From Alphaproteobacteria bacterium (GTDB lineage Bacteria > Pseudomonadota > Alphaproteobacteria > Zavarziniales > Zavarziniaceae), in contig JAJFJE010000318.1 in assembly GCA_021774355.1 (NCBI GenBank), positions 1 through 8,865 on the forward strand: a stretch of DNA of 8,865 bases, given 5' to 3'. The notes under the pieces were generated by a model. The model did no database searches. It was not told where the DNA came from and saw only the letters and a program-made list of their open reading frames with translations. Made by a program: the position numbers and the translations under genes. This document shows, in pieces, positions 6,749 to 8,865 of this stretch; positions within the stretch are counted from its first letter, which is position 1; the number at the start of each line of letters is the position of its first letter.

Positions 6749-8122
6749 ATGTCGGGAACGCCGCATAATCTGACCAGGGCCCTTCAAGAGAGCGACGCGG
6801 CCCACCACCTGCACCCTTTCACCGATCACCAGGGCCTGGCCCGCAAGGGCGTCCGGGTCATCACCCGGGCCGACGGGGTCTATCTCTGGGACAGCGAAGG
6901 CCACCAGTTGCTCGACGCCATGTCGGGGCTGTGGTGCGTCAATGTCGGCTATGGCCGCAAGGAGCTGGACGAGACGGCGGCGCGGCAGATGACCGAGCTG
7001 CCCTATTACAACACCTTCTTCCAGACCACCCATCCCCCGGTGGTGGCGCTCAGCGACAAGCTGGTCCAGGTCGCGCCCGCCGGGCTCGACCTGGTGAGCT
7101 ATGCCGGGTCGGGCTCGGAGGCCAATGATTCGATCGCCAAGCTGGTGCGCTATTACTGGAACCTCCAGGGCCAGCCGCGCAAGAAGACCATCATTTCGCG
7201 TCACCTCGCCTATCACGGCGTGACCATGGCCGCCGCCTCCATGTCCGGCCTCGCCCCGATGCACCCCCAGTTCGACCTGCCGCTGCCCGGCTTCGCGCAC
7301 ATCGCGGCGCCCTATTGGTATGGCGAGGGCGGCGACCTGTCGCCGGAGGATTTCGGGCGCAAGGCGGCCGGGGCGCTGGAACGCAAGCTCCTGGAACTGG
7401 GCCCCGAGACCGTCGCGGCCTTCATCGGCGAGCCGATCCAGGGGGCCGGCGGCGTCATCATCCCGCCCGACAGCTACTGGCCCGAGATCCAACGGATCTG
7501 CGCCGCCTATGACATATTGCTGATCGCCGACGAGGTGATCTGCGGGTTCGGCCGGACCGGTGCGTGGTTCGGCAGCGACAGCTTCGGCATCAAGCCGGAC
7601 TTCATGACCCTGGCCAAGGGCCTGACGTCGGGCTACCTGCCGATGGCGGCCGTGCTGATGGGCGGCCGGGTGGCCGCCGCCTTCCGCGCCGCCGGCGAGG
7701 AACTGGTGCATGGCTTCACCTATTCGGGTCATCCGGTCGCGGCGGCGGTTGCCTTGCGCAATATCGAGATCCTGGAAGACGAAGGGCTGGTCGAGCGGGC
7801 CGGCCGGGAAATCGGCCCCTACCTGCAGGCCCGCCTGAAGGAGCTGGAAGCCCACCCGCTGATCGGCGAGGTCCGTGGCCGGGGCATGATCGCCGCCATG
7901 GAAATCGTCGAGCACAAGCCGTCGCGCGCCCATTTCGACCCGCGGCGCGGGGCCGGCATGATCTGCCGCAACCACTGCTTCGAAAACGGCCTGGTGATGC
8001 GGGCGGTGCGCGACACCATGGTCCTGGCGCCGCCCCTGACAATCACCCGTGCCGAAGTCGATCTGCTGATCGAACGGGCCGCCAAGTGCCTGGACCTGAC
8101 CCAGCGCGACCTCGGCCGCTGA
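6749..8122 (+). CDS. Class III PLP aminotransferase, omega-amino acid/amine:pyruvate type
   Basis: This cytoplasmic PLP enzyme transfers the terminal amino group of an amine or omega-amino acid to a keto acid, probably pyruvate. At 457 residues it is close to the 459-residue Chromobacterium violaceum omega-transaminase as I remember it, and aligns with it throughout at a constant offset of +2. It opens with DAAHHLHPFTDHQGL (split here at about 16-30) and has GLWCVNVGYG (active-site W62), SGSEAND for the PLP phosphate, YHG with Y155, GEPIQGAGG, ADEVICGFGRTG with D261 against the pyridine nitrogen, and AKGL with catalytic K290. HGFTYSGHP supplies further cofactor contacts, and R418 sits where the carboxylate-binding switch arginine is found. 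All key residues are present. The PA0299/SpuC putrescine-pyruvate group is a close relative, so putrescine, beta-alanine or taurine-like substrates are possible; substrate is not decided. Start chosen by GAGG eight bases upstream; 6722 or 6719 would add 9 or 10 residues. Confidence 0.93.
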   Translation: MSGTPHNLTRALQESDAAHHLHPFTDHQGLARKGVRVITRADGVYLWDSEGHQLLDAMSGLWCVNVGYGRKELDETAARQMTELPYYNTFFQTTHPPVVALSDKLVQVAPAGLDLVSYAGSGSEANDSIAKLVRYYWNLQGQPRKKTIISRHLAYHGVTMAAASMSGLAPMHPQFDLPLPGFAHIAAPYWYGEGGDLSPEDFGRKAAGALERKLLELGPETVAAFIGEPIQGAGGVIIPPDSYWPEIQRICAAYDILLIADEVICGFGRTGAWFGSDSFGIKPDFMTLAKGLTSGYLPMAAVLMGGRVAAAFRAAGEELVHGFTYSGHPVAAAVALRNIEILEDEGLVERAGREIGPYLQARLKELEAHPLIGEVRGRGMIAAMEIVEHKPSRAHFDPRRGAGMICRNHCFENGLVMRAVRDTMVLAPPLTITRAEVDLLIERAAKCLDLTQRDLGR

Positions 8123-8138
8123 CGGGCGCGGGTCAGCG
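8117..8138. terminator. Hairpin spanning both stop codons of the convergent genes
   Basis: CGCTGAC (8117-8123) and GTCAGCG (8132-8138) form a perfect 7-bp stem around GGGCGCGG. Each arm contains one gene's terminal arginine codon and TGA stop, the aminotransferase on the plus strand and uppP on the minus strand. It is the only dyad I see between the two genes and may act as a bidirectional transcript end, although no T-tract follows on either side. Confidence 0.4.
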
Positions 8139-8865
8139 CAGGGCGAGCAGGCCAAGCATCAGGGCGCCCAGGGCGATGCGATACCAGGCGAACGGCGCAA
8201 AGCCGTGGCGCTCGACGAAATGGACCAGGCGGCGAACCACCATGGCGGCCGCCAGGAAGGCCACCACGAAACCGATCGCGATGACCAGAAGGCCGTCGGC
8301 GGTCAGCAGGTCGCGGCTCTTCCACAAATCGTAGGCGGTTGCCGCGACCATGGTCGGGATCGCCAGGAAGAACGAGAATTCGGTCGCGGCCCGGCGCGAC
8401 AGGCCCAGGGCCAGGGCGCCCATGATGGTGGCGCCCGAGCGCGATACGCCCGGTATCATGGCCAGGCACTGGGCGAGCCCGATGCGCAAGGCGAGGCCGG
8501 GACCCATGGCGTCGACCGTCGGCACCCGTGGCCGGCCGACCAGCCGCTCGATGGCGAGAATGGCGAAGCCCCCGACGATCAGCGCGATCGACACCACCAG
8601 CGGCGAAAACAGATAGGTCTTGATGACATCGTGGAGCGCGGCGCCGAGCACCAGGGCCGGGGCCACCGCGATCAGCAGGTTGAGGGTAAAACGCCAGGCG
8701 GTCGGGTCGCGGCCCAGGACGCCGACCACGGTGCCCAGCAGGCGCGCGCGGTAGACCAGGGTGACCGCCAGGATGGCGCCCAGCTGGATGGCACTATCGA
8801 AGACCTTGCCGGGCGGCCCCGCGAAGCCGATCAGGTCGGATACCAGGATGATATGGCCGGTGGAA
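8133..8865 (-). CDS. uppP: Undecaprenyl-diphosphatase UppP (BacA family), 5' end cut by window edge
   Basis: This integral inner-membrane enzyme dephosphorylates undecaprenyl pyrophosphate to the monophosphate lipid carrier needed for peptidoglycan and other envelope polymers; overexpression of family members gives bacitracin resistance. The frame is open from the right edge (first whole codon at 8864) to TGA at 8135-8133, giving 243 residues. Family members are about 265-275, so roughly 25 N-terminal residues, including the start and the acidic ExxxE motif, lie outside. The visible part begins in the conserved SSTGH segment, with STGHIILVSDLIGF and its catalytic histidine, then FDSAIQLGAIL. 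The second signature PGVSRSGAT, with the catalytic arginine, is encoded at about 8453-8427. Several hydrophobic helices follow, and the protein ends in LGALMLGLLALR. A GTG at 8729 is internal and not the start. It converges on the aminotransferase gene with 10 bases between stops. Confidence 0.95.
   Translation of the reverse strand, partial: STGHIILVSDLIGFAGPPGKVFDSAIQLGAILAVTLVYRARLLGTVVGVLGRDPTAWRFTLNLLIAVAPALVLGAALHDVIKTYLFSPLVVSIALIVGGFAILAIERLVGRPRVPTVDAMGPGLALRIGLAQCLAMIPGVSRSGATIMGALALGLSRRAATEFSFFLAIPTMVAATAYDLWKSRDLLTADGLLVIAIGFVVAFLAAAMVVRRLVHFVERHGFAPFAWYRIALGALMLGLLALR

Noticed and set aside
6707..8155. 482-codon minus-strand open frame opposite the aminotransferase
   Set aside because: In register with the aminotransferase codons and explained by absence of TTA, CTA and TCA; the translation resembles no family I know.
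8133..8729. 198-residue reading of uppP starting at GTG 8729
   Set aside because: The frame stays open to the right edge and includes the conserved SSTGH and FDSAIQLGAIL segments, so the real start is outside the window.

Overview
The window is a GC-rich stretch of chromosome with dense coding, third-position G/C bias and short intergenic gaps. It most resembles an alphaproteobacterium, probably of the Rhodospirillales type. The pointers are a roughly 1,590-residue NAD-dependent glutamate dehydrogenase, a PraR-like XRE regulator of a kind common in alphaproteobacteria, and an omega-amino acid aminotransferase. I cannot place it to genus from sequence alone.

Layout. On the minus strand, positions 5826 to 1 hold a two-gene unit: the large glutamate dehydrogenase (5826..1054), followed after a single base by a UMF1-family major facilitator transporter that starts at 1052 and runs off the left edge. 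A 272-bp divergent region (5827..6098) separates this unit from a plus-strand XRE regulator (6099..6488). That region carries a perfect 15-bp palindrome and recurring CAAAGTG words. A second gap (6489..6748) holds a small hairpin just after the regulator stop, a promoter-like element, a strong GC hairpin, and an inverted repeat with 8-bp arms just before the next gene. Then comes a class III aminotransferase (6749..8122, plus strand). It converges, with only 10 bases between stop codons, on a minus-strand undecaprenyl-diphosphatase gene, uppP, which runs off the right edge.

How the genes fit together. Glutamate dehydrogenase (glutamate to 2-oxoglutarate and ammonia), a possible amino acid or small-solute exporter, and an amine/omega-amino acid:pyruvate transaminase form a plausible nitrogen and amino acid catabolism neighbourhood. 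The PraR-like regulator in the middle is a reasonable candidate to control itself and perhaps the divergent dehydrogenase; this is inference from position and dyad symmetry. UppP is an unrelated cell-envelope housekeeping gene.

All the protein genes belong to known families. I found no phage, insertion sequence, CRISPR array, tRNA or rRNA, and no clearly new system. The sequences most worth a second look are the two intergenic regions and the stop-codon hairpin between the convergent genes. The very long open frames antisense to the dehydrogenase, the transporter and the aminotransferase are codon-register mirrors in GC-rich DNA, not genes.
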